A DNA stretch of 47,814 nt from Acetobacteraceae bacterium (GTDB lineage: Bacteria; Pseudomonadota; Alphaproteobacteria; Acetobacterales; Acetobacteraceae): assembly GCA_027451405.1 (NCBI GenBank), contig DAIDJM010000061.1:1-47814 (forward strand). Direction: 5' to 3'. The position numbers and the translations under genes were made by a program. The notes under the pieces are model-generated. The model saw only the letters and a program-made list of their open reading frames with translations. It was not told the DNA's origin and ran no database searches. Each line of letters opens with the position of its first letter. Within the stretch, counting starts at the first letter, position 1. Of the stretch, positions 30,420 to 39,486 are shown in pieces.

Positions 30420-31121
30420 ATGACTCAACACACCTACGAACTCCGCCGCGGGCAGATCACCCATTATTTCGACCGTGTCGCGGCCGATGCCTGGGCGCGG
30501 CTGACCTCCGATGCGCCGGTGAGCGGCATTCGCGCGACCGTGCGCGCGGGGCGCGACGCGATGCGCGCGACGCTTCTGCAATGGCTGCCGGATGATCTCT
30601 CCGGGCGGCGCATTCTCGATGCGGGCTGCGGCACGGGGTTGTTCGCGACCGAAGCGGCGCGGCGTGGGGCGCAGGTGGTGGCGGTGGATGTGTCGCCGAC
30701 GCTGATCGGGCTCGCGCGGGAGCGGGTGCCGGCGCAGGTGGGACTCGGCTCGATCGAGTTCGCGGTGGGCGACATGCTCGATCCCGGGCTCGGGCGGTTC
30801 GACCATGTGGTGGCCATGGACAGTCTGATCCATTACCGCGCCGGCGACGTGGTCAATGCGCTTTCGCAACTGGCCTATCGGACGGACCGGTCGATCCTGT
30901 TCACCTTCGCGCCGCGGACGGCGCTGCTGGCGACCATGCATGCGGTCGGGCGGTTTTTTCCCCGTTCGGACCGGGCGCCGGCGATCGAGCCGGTGGCCGA
31001 GCGGGAATTGCTCGCGCGGGTCGAGGCGGCGCCTGGGCTCGAGACCTGGCAGGCGCTGCGGTCGCGGCGGATCACGAGCGGTTTTTACATGTCGCACGGG
31101 CTGGAGCTGGCGCGCAGATGA
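30420..31121 (+). CDS. bchM: Mg-protoporphyrin IX O-methyltransferase
   Basis: A 233-residue SAM-dependent enzyme that methylates the C13 propionate of Mg-protoporphyrin IX, preparing it for the cyclase. ILDAGCGTGLFATEAARRG is the SAM motif; DHVVAMDSLIHYRAGDVV and TFAPRTALLATMHAVGRFFP are BchM-type. It starts directly behind the family-1 repeat with AGAAG from the repeat as the only ribosome-site candidate. Its stop overlaps the lhaA ATG. Confidence 0.95.
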   Translation: MTQHTYELRRGQITHYFDRVAADAWARLTSDAPVSGIRATVRAGRDAMRATLLQWLPDDLSGRRILDAGCGTGLFATEAARRGAQVVAVDVSPTLIGLARERVPAQVGLGSIEFAVGDMLDPGLGRFDHVVAMDSLIHYRAGDVVNALSQLAYRTDRSILFTFAPRTALLATMHAVGRFFPRSDRAPAIEPVAERELLARVEAAPGLETWQALRSRRITSGFYMSHGLELARR

Positions 31122-32503
31122 AAAGTTTCGCGGCACGATCGGCGGATTGGCTGAACCGGCTGGGACCGGGATTTCTGCCGTTCGCCGATGCCGCGAGCGC
31201 GGAATTGCCGCTGGCGCGGCTGTTGCGGCTGTCGCTCTTTCAGTTTTCGGTCGGCATCGCGGTGACTTTGCTGATCGGCACGCTCAATCGCGTGATGATC
31301 GTCGAGCTGCATGTGCCGGCCTGGCTGGTGGCGGTGATGGTGGCGCTGCCGCTGGTGTTCGCGCCGTTCCGGGCCCTGATCGGGTTCAAGTCGGACAATC
31401 ACGTGTCGGTGTTCGGCTGGCGGCGGGTGCCCTATCTGTGGTTCGGCACGATCATGCTGTTCGGCGGGCTGGCGATCATGCCGTTCGCGCTGATCGTGCT
31501 TTCGGGCGACTCGCATGGGCCGCTCTGGATGGGGCGCGCGGGGGCGGGGCTCGCGTTCCTGCTCGTGGGCGCCGGCGTGCACGTGGTGCAGACCGCGGGG
31601 CTGGCGCTGGCGACCGATCTGGCGCCGTCGCGGACCTTGCCGAAAGTCGTGGCGCTGCTCTGCGTGATGATGCTGATCGGCATCGTGACGAGCGCGCTGT
31701 GTTTCGGCGTGCTGCTGCGGCATTTCTCGGAAGTGCGGCTGATCCAGGTGACGCAGGGGGCGGCGGTCGCGTGCTTTGCGCTGAATTGCTTCTCGCTCTG
31801 GAAGCAGGAGCCGCGCGATCGCACGCGGGCACGCCGGCTTGAGGATATTCCGGATTTCGCGAGCGCCTGGCGGGCCTTGAGCCGCGGGCGGAACGCGAAG
31901 CGGCGGCTGGTGGCGATCGGGCTCGGCACGGTGGCCTTCTCGATGCAGGACATCCTGCTCGAACCGTATGGCGGGCAGGTGCTGGGGCTTTCGGTCGGGC
32001 AGACGACGTCGCTGACGGCGCTGCTCGGCGGTGGCGGGATCGCGGGGTTCGCGCTTTCGGCGCGGCTGCTGTCGCGCGACGCGGATCCGTTCCGGCTGGC
32101 GGCTTCGGGCGTGATGGTGGGGCTTGCGGCCTTCGCCTCCGTCATCTGGGCGGCGCCGATGCATTCGGGCGCGCTGTTCGCGCTCGGGGTCGCGCTGATT
32201 GGTTTTGGTGCCGGATTGTTCGGCGCGGGTACGCTGACTTCGGTGATGGCCGAGGCGGCACCGGGACGCGCGGGACTGGCGCTGGGTGCCTGGGGCGCCG
32301 TGCAGGCCTCGGCCGCCGGGGCGGCGATCGCCGCGGGCGGGCTGATCCGGGACAGTCTGGCGGGATCCGGCACCGAACAGGGGCCCGCTTTCGCTTACGG
32401 TGTCGTCTATCACACGGAGATCCTGCTGCTGTTCGCAACCCTGGTGGCGCTGGGTCCGCTCGTGCGCCGCCAGCCTGTCTTCCACGCCGTCCACGCAAAG
32501 TGA
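31118..32503 (+). CDS. lhaA: LhaA/PucC-family light-harvesting complex assembly protein
   Basis: A 461-residue, twelve-span protein of the major facilitator-like BCD/PucC family. Conserved RVMIVELHVPAWLVAVMVAL, PFRALIGFKSDNHVSVFGWR and FSMQDILLEPYGGQVLGLSV identify it. LhaA promotes assembly of light-harvesting 1 around the reaction centre, probably by handing over bacteriochlorophyll. Position between bchM and puhA is the standard LhaA place, not that of PucC. The stop overlaps a GTG upstream of puhA. Confidence 0.94.
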   Translation: MKSFAARSADWLNRLGPGFLPFADAASAELPLARLLRLSLFQFSVGIAVTLLIGTLNRVMIVELHVPAWLVAVMVALPLVFAPFRALIGFKSDNHVSVFGWRRVPYLWFGTIMLFGGLAIMPFALIVLSGDSHGPLWMGRAGAGLAFLLVGAGVHVVQTAGLALATDLAPSRTLPKVVALLCVMMLIGIVTSALCFGVLLRHFSEVRLIQVTQGAAVACFALNCFSLWKQEPRDRTRARRLEDIPDFASAWRALSRGRNAKRRLVAIGLGTVAFSMQDILLEPYGGQVLGLSVGQTTSLTALLGGGGIAGFALSARLLSRDADPFRLAASGVMVGLAAFASVIWAAPMHSGALFALGVALIGFGAGLFGAGTLTSVMAEAAPGRAGLALGAWGAVQASAAGAAIAAGGLIRDSLAGSGTEQGPAFAYGVVYHTEILLLFATLVALGPLVRRQPVFHAVHAK

Positions 32504-32514
32504 GTGAGGTCGCC

Positions 32515-33303
32515 ATGCCGCAATACGGAGCTATCACGCATCAGATCGATGCGGCGCAGCTTGTGCTGTACACGTTCTTCATCTTCTTCCTCGGGCTGAT
32601 TTTCTATCTGCGCCGCGAGGATAAGCGCGAAGGCTATCCGCTGAACGCGGAGCGTGGTGGGCGCGTGCTGGTGCAGGGTTTCCCGTGGATCCCGAAGCCG
32701 AAAGCGTTCCGGCTGCATGACGGACGCACCGTGCTGCGGCCGCGGCCGGAGGATTTCGCCGGCGAAGCGTTGCCGAACGCGGTAGGCACGGCGGGGTTCG
32801 TGGCGTCGGCGCTGGAGCCCGTGGGCGGCAATCCGATGGCGTCCGGTGTGGGGCCCGCGGCGTACGCGCAGCGCGCGGACGTTCCGGATACGGTGTGGGA
32901 GGGCGATCCGAAGATCGTGCCGTTGCGTGTGGATGCGCGCTATAGCATCGCCACCGAGGATGACGATCCGCGCGGCTATCCGGTGATCGGCCGGGACGGC
33001 GTCGTGGCTGGCACGATCAGCGATGTCTGGATCGACCGCAACGAGTCGCAGATCCGGTATCTCGAAGTGGCGCTCGCCCCCGAATTGGGCGGTGGTCACG
33101 TGCTGGCGCCACGCACACTGGTGGATATCCAGGGCGGTCGCCGCCGCGTGCAGGCCTGGACGCTGCTCGGCGCGCAGCTGGCCGACGTGCCGAAGACCAA
33201 GAATCCCGATCTCGTCACGCTGTTCGAGGAGGACCGGATCATGGCTTATTACGGCTCCGGCAATCTGTTCTCGACGCCCGAGCGGCGGGATCCGTGGCTG
33301 TGA
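32515..33303 (+). CDS. puhA: Photosynthetic reaction centre H subunit
   Basis: A 262-residue subunit. It starts MPQYGAITHQIDAAQLVLY with GAGG six bases upstream; an in-frame GTG at 32500 is less likely. One membrane helix (LVLYTFFIFFLGLIFYL) is followed by RREDKREGYPL, then the cytoplasmic PRC domain (DPKIVPLRVDARYSIA, GVVAGTISDVWIDRNESQIR, YLEVAL) that caps the QB side and helps proton entry. It shows that a type II reaction centre is present; puf genes for L and M must be elsewhere. Confidence 0.95.
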   Translation: MPQYGAITHQIDAAQLVLYTFFIFFLGLIFYLRREDKREGYPLNAERGGRVLVQGFPWIPKPKAFRLHDGRTVLRPRPEDFAGEALPNAVGTAGFVASALEPVGGNPMASGVGPAAYAQRADVPDTVWEGDPKIVPLRVDARYSIATEDDDPRGYPVIGRDGVVAGTISDVWIDRNESQIRYLEVALAPELGGGHVLAPRTLVDIQGGRRRVQAWTLLGAQLADVPKTKNPDLVTLFEEDRIMAYYGSGNLFSTPERRDPWL

Positions 33304-33896
33304 CGGGCCTCGCGGGCCAGCTTCCCGAAGGGGAGCGTCTGCTGTGGGAGGGGTCGCCCGCGTGGCGGCCTTTCCTGACGCGGGTTTATGCGCTGCCGTG
33401 GATCGCGCTCTATGTGGTGGCGCTCGTGACCTGGGCGGGGGCGGCGGGCAACTGGGTGGCGGCGGCGGATTACGCGGCGCTTGCGCTATTCGCCTTCTTC
33501 CTGCTGATCATCCTGGGCTATTTCTCGGCCAAGGCGACGACCTATTCGTTGACCACCGCCCATCTGGTGATCGAATACGGCATCGCGTTCCCGAAGGCCG
33601 TGACGATCCCGTATCGGCGCGTCGTGTCCGCGAACCTCAAGACGTTCCGCGACGGTACCGGGGACATCGCGCTCAAGCTCGATCATAATCGCGGGCTGAC
33701 GCCGCTCCTGCTTTGGCCGAACCTGCATCTTTCGGGGCTGCGGCCGGAGCCGGCGCTGCGTTCGGTGCCGGAGATCCAGACCGTGGCGGCGATCCTGTCG
33801 CGGGCTCTGGCGGCGGCGACCGACACGCTGCCGGCCGCGATCGGGAACGACGCGCAGGATGGCCAGTCGGCTTCCGCGATCGTGGCGGCCGAGTGA
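33300..33896 (+). CDS. puhB: Photosynthetic complex assembly protein PuhB
   Basis: A 198-residue membrane protein with a PH-like domain. GEGERLLWEGSP-type opening reads LPEGERLLWEGSPAWRPFLT; then two or three spans; then the bPH2 part TTYSLTTAHLVIEYGIAFPK, AVTIPYRRVVSANLKTFRDG. PuhB supports reaction-centre assembly in Rhodobacter. A GTG at 33300 overlaps the puhA stop (GTGA); a GTG two codons earlier is possible. Its stop overlaps puhC (TGATG). Confidence 0.93.
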   Translation: MTGLAGQLPEGERLLWEGSPAWRPFLTRVYALPWIALYVVALVTWAGAAGNWVAAADYAALALFAFFLLIILGYFSAKATTYSLTTAHLVIEYGIAFPKAVTIPYRRVVSANLKTFRDGTGDIALKLDHNRGLTPLLLWPNLHLSGLRPEPALRSVPEIQTVAAILSRALAAATDTLPAAIGNDAQDGQSASAIVAAE

Positions 33897-34351
33897 TGAG
33901 CGGAGCAGCGCCCCATCCCGACAACGTGCCGCTCCCGGCGCTGATCGCGGCCGGGGCGGTGATCGGGATCTCGATTCTCGTGGCGGCGGTCGGCGGGCAT
34001 CATGGCGCACCAGCGCCGGAGACGTCGCCGCCGGTCGCGAGCCGGTTGCTGGGATTTGCCGATCTGCCGGACGGGACCGTCGGGATCACCGACATGGCGA
34101 CCGGCGGCAGCGTCGCGGTGCTGCCGCGCGGGCAGGACAATTTCATTCGCGCCATCGTGCGCCAGCTGGTGCTGGCCCGGCGCGACGCGGCGCCGGAGCC
34201 GCAGATTCCGTTTCGTCTCACGGCCTGGCGCGATGGGCGGCTCACGCTCGTCGACGAGAAGACGGGCCACAGCGTCGATCTGGAAGCGTTCGGCGCGACC
34301 AACGAGGGCGATTTCGCCCGCCTGCTGTCGGCGGAGGAGAGCCAGAAATGA
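33896..34351 (+). CDS. puhC: Photosynthetic complex assembly protein PuhC
   Basis: A 151-residue protein with one N-terminal membrane helix (LPALIAAGAVIGISILVAAV) and a periplasmic domain (LLGFADLPDGTVGITDMATG, NFIRAIVRQLVLARRDAAPE, PFRLTAWRDGRLTLVDEKTG). This is the PuhC pattern; the protein is needed for proper RC-LH1 organisation in Rhodobacter. It overlaps both neighbours by 1-4 bases, so translation is coupled. Confidence 0.92.
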   Translation: MSGAAPHPDNVPLPALIAAGAVIGISILVAAVGGHHGAPAPETSPPVASRLLGFADLPDGTVGITDMATGGSVAVLPRGQDNFIRAIVRQLVLARRDAAPEPQIPFRLTAWRDGRLTLVDEKTGHSVDLEAFGATNEGDFARLLSAEESQK

Positions 34352-34647
34352 TCGCCGGATTCCTGAGCCAGCCGAGGACGATCGAAGTGCCGTGCGTGCT
34401 CGATATCGAAGTGACGCCGGAATCGGTGCACGCGCACGCGGTGCCCGAAGGGGTGACGCTTTATCCGGGCGATCAGGTGATCGTGCATGGCGTGCCGGAC
34501 CGGATCGCGTTCGGCGACAAGTTCCAGCAGCTTTGCACCGCGACCGTGATCCGCGCCGGATTTTTCACGCGGCTGAAAACCCGGCTCGCCTCGCTCGGCG
34601 AGATCACCGAACTCTACGAAGTCAGCTTTGCGCCCATGGAGGAATGA
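34348..34647 (+). CDS. Conserved-position small protein between puhC and acsF, function unknown
   Basis: A 99-residue ORF with its ATG overlapping the puhC stop and its stop one base before the acsF ATG. The overlaps and the GGAGG for acsF lying inside its last codons show it is truly translated. No signal peptide or membrane span. The sequence looks like a small beta-rich domain: [39 protein letters not shown], then a basic stretch [19 protein letters not shown]. The single pair of cysteines are not in a motif. Photosynthesis clusters of other purple bacteria have small unnamed ORFs in this place; I cannot name a function. Confidence 0.8.
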   Translation: MIAGFLSQPRTIEVPCVLDIEVTPESVHAHAVPEGVTLYPGDQVIVHGVPDRIAFGDKFQQLCTATVIRAGFFTRLKTRLASLGEITELYEVSFAPMEE

Positions 34648-34648
34648 G

Positions 34649-35701
34649 ATGAACATCCTGTCGCCCCCGCCCAAGGCGATCGATGATGCGACGAGCTTCG
34701 CCAAGACCGACACGTTGCTGAACCCACGCTTCTACACGACCGATTTCGCGGCGCTCGAGAAGATCGACGTCACGCCCGTGCGGGCCGAGTGGGACGCGCT
34801 GATGGCGGAGTTCGCGCGCGACGTGAACCGCGGCCACTTCATCCGCAACGAGGCGTTCGACGGGGTCGACCCGAAGGCGCTGCCCTCGGGGTTGCATGCG
34901 GAGTTCCTGCATTTCCTGATCAGCTCGGTGACCGCCGAGTTCTCGGGCTGCGTGCTCTACAGCGAGATCAAGAAGCGCATCAAGAATCCCGACCTCAAGC
35001 AGCTCATGGCCTATATGAGTCGTGACGAGGCGAGGCATGCCGGGTTCATCAATGATTCGCTGATGGATTTCGGCAACCGGGTGAATCTCGGCTATCTCGC
35101 GCGGGCCAAGAAATACGCTTATTTCTCTCCAAAATTTATCTTTTACGCGACCTATCTTTCGGAAAAGATCGGGTATGCGCGCTACATCACCATATTCCGG
35201 CAGCTCGAGCGCCATCCGGAGAACCGGTTCCACCCGATCTTTCTGTGGTTCCGCGAGTGGTGCAACGACGAGTTCCGGCACGGCGAGGCGTTCGCGTTGC
35301 TGATGCGCGCCAATCCGCATCTGCTCTCGGGGATCAACCGGGCCTGGATCAAATTCTTCCAGCTCGCGGTCTATGCGACCATGTATATCCGCGACCATGC
35401 GCGGCCGGAGTTCCACGCCGCGCTCGGCATCGATCCGACCGATTACGACATGCGGGTGTTCCGGATCACCGCCGAGATCAGCAAGCAGGTGTTTCCGATC
35501 ACGCTCGATTTCGAGCACCCGGTGTTCCGGGCCGGACTGGACCGGCTTTCCGACCTCACGAAGCGCATGAACGCGACCCGCAATCCGGTGAAGCGCCTCG
35601 TGCTGCAGACGCAGGCCGGGGCGACCTTCCTGCGGCTGTTCCTGCTGCCCGGCAAATCGGAGGCACTGCCTGCCTCCGTGCGGATGAGTCCCGCCTGGTA
35701 A
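34649..35701 (+). CDS. acsF: Mg-protoporphyrin IX monomethyl ester oxidative cyclase (aerobic)
   Basis: A 350-residue diiron enzyme forming ring E with oxygen. The E-x-x-H type ligand motifs appear as DEARH (residues 126-130) and EFRH (208-211). It starts [15 protein letters not shown] after a strong GGAGGAA site. The opening [20 protein letters not shown] is characteristic. No bchE (anaerobic B12-radical SAM cyclase) is in the window. Forty bases downstream begins the puhE-GTPase fusion gene. Confidence 0.96.
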   Translation: MNILSPPPKAIDDATSFAKTDTLLNPRFYTTDFAALEKIDVTPVRAEWDALMAEFARDVNRGHFIRNEAFDGVDPKALPSGLHAEFLHFLISSVTAEFSGCVLYSEIKKRIKNPDLKQLMAYMSRDEARHAGFINDSLMDFGNRVNLGYLARAKKYAYFSPKFIFYATYLSEKIGYARYITIFRQLERHPENRFHPIFLWFREWCNDEFRHGEAFALLMRANPHLLSGINRAWIKFFQLAVYATMYIRDHARPEFHAALGIDPTDYDMRVFRITAEISKQVFPITLDFEHPVFRAGLDRLSDLTKRMNATRNPVKRLVLQTQAGATFLRLFLLPGKSEALPASVRMSPAW

Positions 35702-35741
35702 TCCCGATCGCGCAACCCAACAGAGGCCCGCCCGAGCCCCG

Positions 35742-37553
35742 ATGAGCACCTATCTCCTGCCCGCGCTGTTCGCGCTCTTCGTCTGGTGGTTTTCCACCGG
35801 CGCCATCATCTATCTCGACAATCTGCCACGCCGCACCTTCCGCTACTCCATGGTGGCAGCGACCCTCGTGTCGCTGGCGGCGCTCGTGCTCCTGGTGGGC
35901 ACGGTGCGGGACACGTCGCTCAAGGGCGCCTATCTCGCCTTTGCCTGCGGCGTGTTCGTGTGGGGCTGGCAGGAGATCAGCTTCTACATGGGCTACGTGA
36001 CCGGGCCGCGCAGCGCGCCCTGCCCGGAAGGGTGCGGCGGCTGGCGGCATTTCGGTCACGCGATCGAAACGAGCCTGTATCACGAGATCGCCATCCTGAT
36101 CTCGGCGGCCGTGGTGGGCATGATTTCCTGGGGCCAGCCCAACCAGATCGGGCTCTGGACCTTCATGGTGCTGTGGTGGATGCACCAGAGCGCCAAGCTC
36201 AACGTGTTCCTCGGCGTGCGGAACCTCAACGAGGAGTTCCTGCCCGAGCATCTCGCCTTCCTCAAAGGCTTCCTCACCAAGAAGCCGATGAATCTGCTCT
36301 TCCCGGTGTCCATCACGGTCTCGACCGTGATCTGCGCGCTGCTCGCCGAGCAGGCGTTCGCCCCGGGGGCGAGCCCCTTCGCGCGGGTGAGCGCCACCTT
36401 CATCGCGACGATGATGGCGCTCGCGATCCTCGAGCACTGGATGCTGGTGCTGCCGATCCCGGCGCAGAAGCTGTGGAGCTGGGGGCTGTCGCACCGCAAG
36501 ACGCAGCACCGGTTCGAGGTGGACGTGGTGGCCGGGTTCCTCGGCGCCGGCAAGACCACCTATATGCGCCGGCTGCTGGCGAGCGCCTCGCAGGGGCCGG
36601 GGCGGACCATCGTGCTGGTCAACGATTTCGCCTCCGTCGGGGTGGACGGGTCGCTGCTCGCGGGCCAGGGTGCGGATGTGGTCGAGTTGCCGAACGGCTG
36701 CATCTGCTGCTCGCTCAAGAACGACCTCGCACGGCAGCTGCAGGAGACCGTGGCGCGCTGGCAGCCCGAGCGGGTGCTGATCGAGCCGTCCGGGGTCGCC
36801 GACCTGGCCTCGCTGCTCGCGGTACTGCATGGCGGCGAATTGCAGGCGACGATCCGCGCGATCGCGGTGACCACGATCCTTGACGCCGGTGCATTCCTGA
36901 ACGATTTCGCGCGCATGGGCACCCATCTGGAGGCACAGATGCGGCTGGCTGGCCGTGTCGTCGTGAACAAGGCGGACCTCGTGACGCCGGCGGTGCTTCG
37001 TACGATCTTCGGCACCGTGCAGGGCATCAACCCCGAGGCGGAGATCGCCCCGGCCCGCTTCGGCCTGATCGACGTGAACGCGGCCCCGGTGGCGCCGGCG
37101 TCACGCGAGGCCGCGCCGGCCGGTGCGGCCGAACACGACCATGCCGGCCATGACCATGGGCACGATCATGCCACGCATGCCCACGGGCACGAGCCCGGCC
37201 AGGGCCATGCGCACGCGCACCACGATCACGATCATGACCACGATCACCACCACCATCCGTCGCACGACGCGCTGGGGCTGAAATCCTGGACCGCCGATCT
37301 CGCGCCGAGCTGCGACGCCGATCAGCTCCAGACCCTGCTCAGCCGCGTGGTCGAAGGCGGGTTCGGCGAGGTGGAGCGCGTCAAGGGCGTGGCCCGGTCC
37401 GGGGATGGGTGGATCCGTTTCGACGTGGCGGGGGGCCGGTTCTCGATGGCCGCCTTCGCGCCGGCCGGGGAAGAGCAGCCGAGGGTGGTCGCGATCGGCC
37501 GCCATGTGGACGAGGACAGTCTGACCGCGGCGTTCGCCGCCTGCGCCGCTTAA
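35742..37553 (+). CDS. PuhE (DUF3623) - G3E GTPase/metallochaperone fusion protein
   Basis: One open frame of 603 residues joins two complete proteins. Residues 1-~250 are the PuhE/photosynthetic complex assembly protein 2 family: several spans beginning [20 protein letters not shown], with [20 protein letters not shown] and [20 protein letters not shown]. After a linker of about ten residues ([13 protein letters not shown]) comes a CobW/ZNG-type G3E GTPase: Walker [10 protein letters not shown] at 265-273, metal-binding CxCC (CICC) at 320-323, [13 protein letters not shown] at 409-412, then a segment with 21 histidines in residues 465-508 and a CobW C-terminal domain. G3E proteins load metals (Zn, Co, Ni, Fe) into enzymes. 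Position between acsF and hemA suggests metal or cofactor delivery during photosystem assembly; the metal and client are unknown. No stop or frameshift is seen at the join. Confidence 0.93.
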   Translation: MSTYLLPALFALFVWWFSTGAIIYLDNLPRRTFRYSMVAATLVSLAALVLLVGTVRDTSLKGAYLAFACGVFVWGWQEISFYMGYVTGPRSAPCPEGCGGWRHFGHAIETSLYHEIAILISAAVVGMISWGQPNQIGLWTFMVLWWMHQSAKLNVFLGVRNLNEEFLPEHLAFLKGFLTKKPMNLLFPVSITVSTVICALLAEQAFAPGASPFARVSATFIATMMALAILEHWMLVLPIPAQKLWSWGLSHRKTQHRFEVDVVAGFLGAGKTTYMRRLLASASQGPGRTIVLVNDFASVGVDGSLLAGQGADVVELPNGCICCSLKNDLARQLQETVARWQPERVLIEPSGVADLASLLAVLHGGELQATIRAIAVTTILDAGAFLNDFARMGTHLEAQMRLAGRVVVNKADLVTPAVLRTIFGTVQGINPEAEIAPARFGLIDVNAAPVAPASREAAPAGAAEHDHAGHDHGHDHATHAHGHEPGQGHAHAHHDHDHDHDHHHHPSHDALGLKSWTADLAPSCDADQLQTLLSRVVEGGFGEVERVKGVARSGDGWIRFDVAGGRFSMAAFAPAGEEQPRVVAIGRHVDEDSLTAAFAACAA

Positions 37554-37567
37554 GGGAGGGGAATTCG

Positions 37568-38863
37568 ATGGACTACGAGGCGTTTTTTCAGAGCGAGCTG
37601 GAACGGCTGCGGGCCGAGGGCCGCTACCGGGTGTTCGCCGACCTCGAGCGCCATGCCGGCAACTTCCCGGTCGCGACGCATTACGGCAAGCAGCGGCGCC
37701 AGGTCACGGTGTGGTGCTCGAACGACTATCTCGGCATGGGTCAGCACCCGGCGGTGCTGGCGGCGATGCATGAGGCGATCGATCGCTGCGGCGCCGGGGC
37801 AGGCGGCACGCGGAACATCTCGGGCACCAACCATTACCACGTGATGCTCGAGCAGGAGCTGGCGGACCTCCATCAGAAAGAGGCCTCGCTGCTGTTCACC
37901 TCGGGCTACGTATCGAACTGGGCGTCGCTTGCGACGCTGGCGCACAAGGTGCCGCAATGCGTGGTGCTGTCGGACGCCTCGAACCATGCCTCGATGATCG
38001 AGGGCATCCGCCACAGCCGGGCCGAATGCCGCATCTTCAAGCATAACGACGTGGCCGATCTGCGCGCGAAGCTCGCGGAGATCCCGCCGGAGCGGCCGAA
38101 GCTGATCGCCTTCGAATCGGTCTATTCAATGGACGGCGACATCGCGCCCATGCGCGAGATCTGCGACGCGGCGGACGAGTTCGGCGCCATGACCTATCTC
38201 GACGAGGTGCATGCGGTCGGGCTCTACGGCCCGCGCGGCGGCGGCATCGCCGAGCAGGAAGGGCTGATGCACCGGCTGACGGTGATCGAGGGCACGCTAG
38301 CCAAAGGGTTCGGCGTGGTCGGCGGCTATATCGCCGGCTCGGCGGCGCTCTGCGATTTCGTGCGCAGCTTCGCGAGCGGGTTCATCTTCACGACCGCTCT
38401 TCCCCCCTCGGTCGCGGCCGGCGCCGCGGCGAGCATCAAGCATCTCAAGCGGAGCGGCGTGGAGCGGGCCGAGCAGCAGGCGCGGGTGGCCGCCGTGCGG
38501 CGCGCGCTCGATGGCGTGGGCATCCCGCACATGATGAACCCGAGCCACATCATTCCGGTGATGGTGAACGAGGCTTCGCTCTGCAAGCGCGTCTCGGACA
38601 TGTTGCTGAGCGAGCACGGCATCTATGTGCAGCCGATCAATTACCCGACCGTGCCGGTGGGGACCGAGCGGCTGCGCGTGACCCCGTCGCCGCTGCATAC
38701 GGAGGCAGATATCGATCATCTGATCGATGCGCTCGATACCGTCTGGACCGAGGTCGGGCTGCCGCGGAAGCCGATCGTGCGGGCGCCCGAGCCGGCGATG
38801 GCGGAGCCGATGCTGGCGCGGGGCGAGCCGGTGTGGGCGCGGCTGCGGGTCGCGTTCAGCTAA
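37568..38863 (+). CDS. hemA: 5-aminolevulinate synthase
   Basis: A 431-residue PLP enzyme condensing glycine and succinyl-CoA, the entry step to all tetrapyrroles in alphaproteobacteria. The PLP lysine is Lys246 in [29 protein letters not shown] and [20 protein letters not shown] are conserved. GGGAGGGG precedes the ATG. The final ~25 residues ([20 protein letters not shown]) extend beyond typical family length. It is 14 bases from the fusion gene, so the two are likely cotranscribed and ALA supply is tied to pigment genes. Confidence 0.96.
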   Translation: MDYEAFFQSELERLRAEGRYRVFADLERHAGNFPVATHYGKQRRQVTVWCSNDYLGMGQHPAVLAAMHEAIDRCGAGAGGTRNISGTNHYHVMLEQELADLHQKEASLLFTSGYVSNWASLATLAHKVPQCVVLSDASNHASMIEGIRHSRAECRIFKHNDVADLRAKLAEIPPERPKLIAFESVYSMDGDIAPMREICDAADEFGAMTYLDEVHAVGLYGPRGGGIAEQEGLMHRLTVIEGTLAKGFGVVGGYIAGSAALCDFVRSFASGFIFTTALPPSVAAGAAASIKHLKRSGVERAEQQARVAAVRRALDGVGIPHMMNPSHIIPVMVNEASLCKRVSDMLLSEHGIYVQPINYPTVPVGTERLRVTPSPLHTEADIDHLIDALDTVWTEVGLPRKPIVRAPEPAMAEPMLARGEPVWARLRVAFS

Positions 38864-38990
38864 AGGGTTCTCGCTCGTCTCAAAAGAACGAAAAAAACTT
38901 TCGTCTGTTTGGCCCCGGGGCGGGGAACCCCCCCGGCGCCGAACAGACAAGGTCTTTTTGCTTCTTTTTCTACAGAAATAGAAGAATCCC
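38864..38990 (+). repeat. Family-1 two-hairpin repeat after hemA (copy F)
   Basis: The left part is GGTTCTCGCTCG...AAAAGAACGAAAAAAACTTTC, with a weaker first hairpin. An outer inverted repeat (GTCTGTTTGG / CCGAACAGAC-like) flanks a GC-rich core. The right stem at 38961-38970 and 38975-38984 (CTTCTTTTTC / GAAATAGAAG) has one mismatch. It separates hemA from the cytochrome gene and probably reduces readthrough. 38991-39090 then carries a pyrimidine-rich tract and the ribosome site. Confidence 0.82.
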
Positions 38991-39090
38991 TCCTTCTCTT
39001 CGCCGCAGTTTAAACTTTTTCCCCCTCTAGCTCTTTTCCAGCGCGTGCCGACATGCGAGAGCGCGCACGTTTCTTGAACCGGAGGAAGAC

Positions 39091-39486
39091 TTGACCGTGA
39101 AGACGACCCTGGCAGCGGCGCTGGCTTTTGCCATGGCTGCGCCTGTTCTCGCCCATGCCGACGCCGCGAAGCCCTGGGAAGGCGGCGATCCCGCCGCGGG
39201 CAAGGTGGTGGCGCAGAAATGCCAGCTTTGCCACTATCTGGAGCCGAACAAGGTGAAAATCGGCCCGCCGCTCTGGGGCGTGGTCGGCCGTCATTCGGGC
39301 AGCGTTCCCGGCTATCCGTATTCGACCGCGATGAAGAACTACAACCATGTCTGGACGCCCGAGAATCTCTACGTCTATCTCGAGGCGCCGATGAAGGTGG
39401 TGGTCGGCACGAAGATGACGTTCGCCGGGCTCAAGAACCCGACGGACCGGAAGAACGTGATCGCCTATCTCGAGACGCTGAAGTAA
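39091..39486 (+). CDS. Class I c-type cytochrome (cytochrome c2-like), periplasmic
   Basis: A 131-residue protein. The signal peptide is VKTTLAAALAFAMAAPVLAHA, the heme site CQLCH at residues 44-48, and the likely axial methionine is in VVVGTKMTFAGLKNP. KIGPPLWGVVGRHSG and YSTAMKNYNHVWTPENLYVY are typical of cytochrome c2/c550. GGAGG five bases before TTG at 39091 favours that start; an in-frame GTG at 39097 is also possible. Its position after the photosynthesis genes makes it a candidate electron donor to the reaction centre, although a respiratory role is equally possible. Confidence 0.88.
   Translation: MTVKTTLAAALAFAMAAPVLAHADAAKPWEGGDPAAGKVVAQKCQLCHYLEPNKVKIGPPLWGVVGRHSGSVPGYPYSTAMKNYNHVWTPENLYVYLEAPMKVVVGTKMTFAGLKNPTDRKNVIAYLETLK

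Noticed and set aside
36480-36540. Possibility that the PuhE and G3E parts are two genes with an overlooked boundary
   Set aside because: The frame is continuous, no stop occurs near the join, no Shine-Dalgarno-preceded start is seen before the Walker A, and the linker is only about ten residues.
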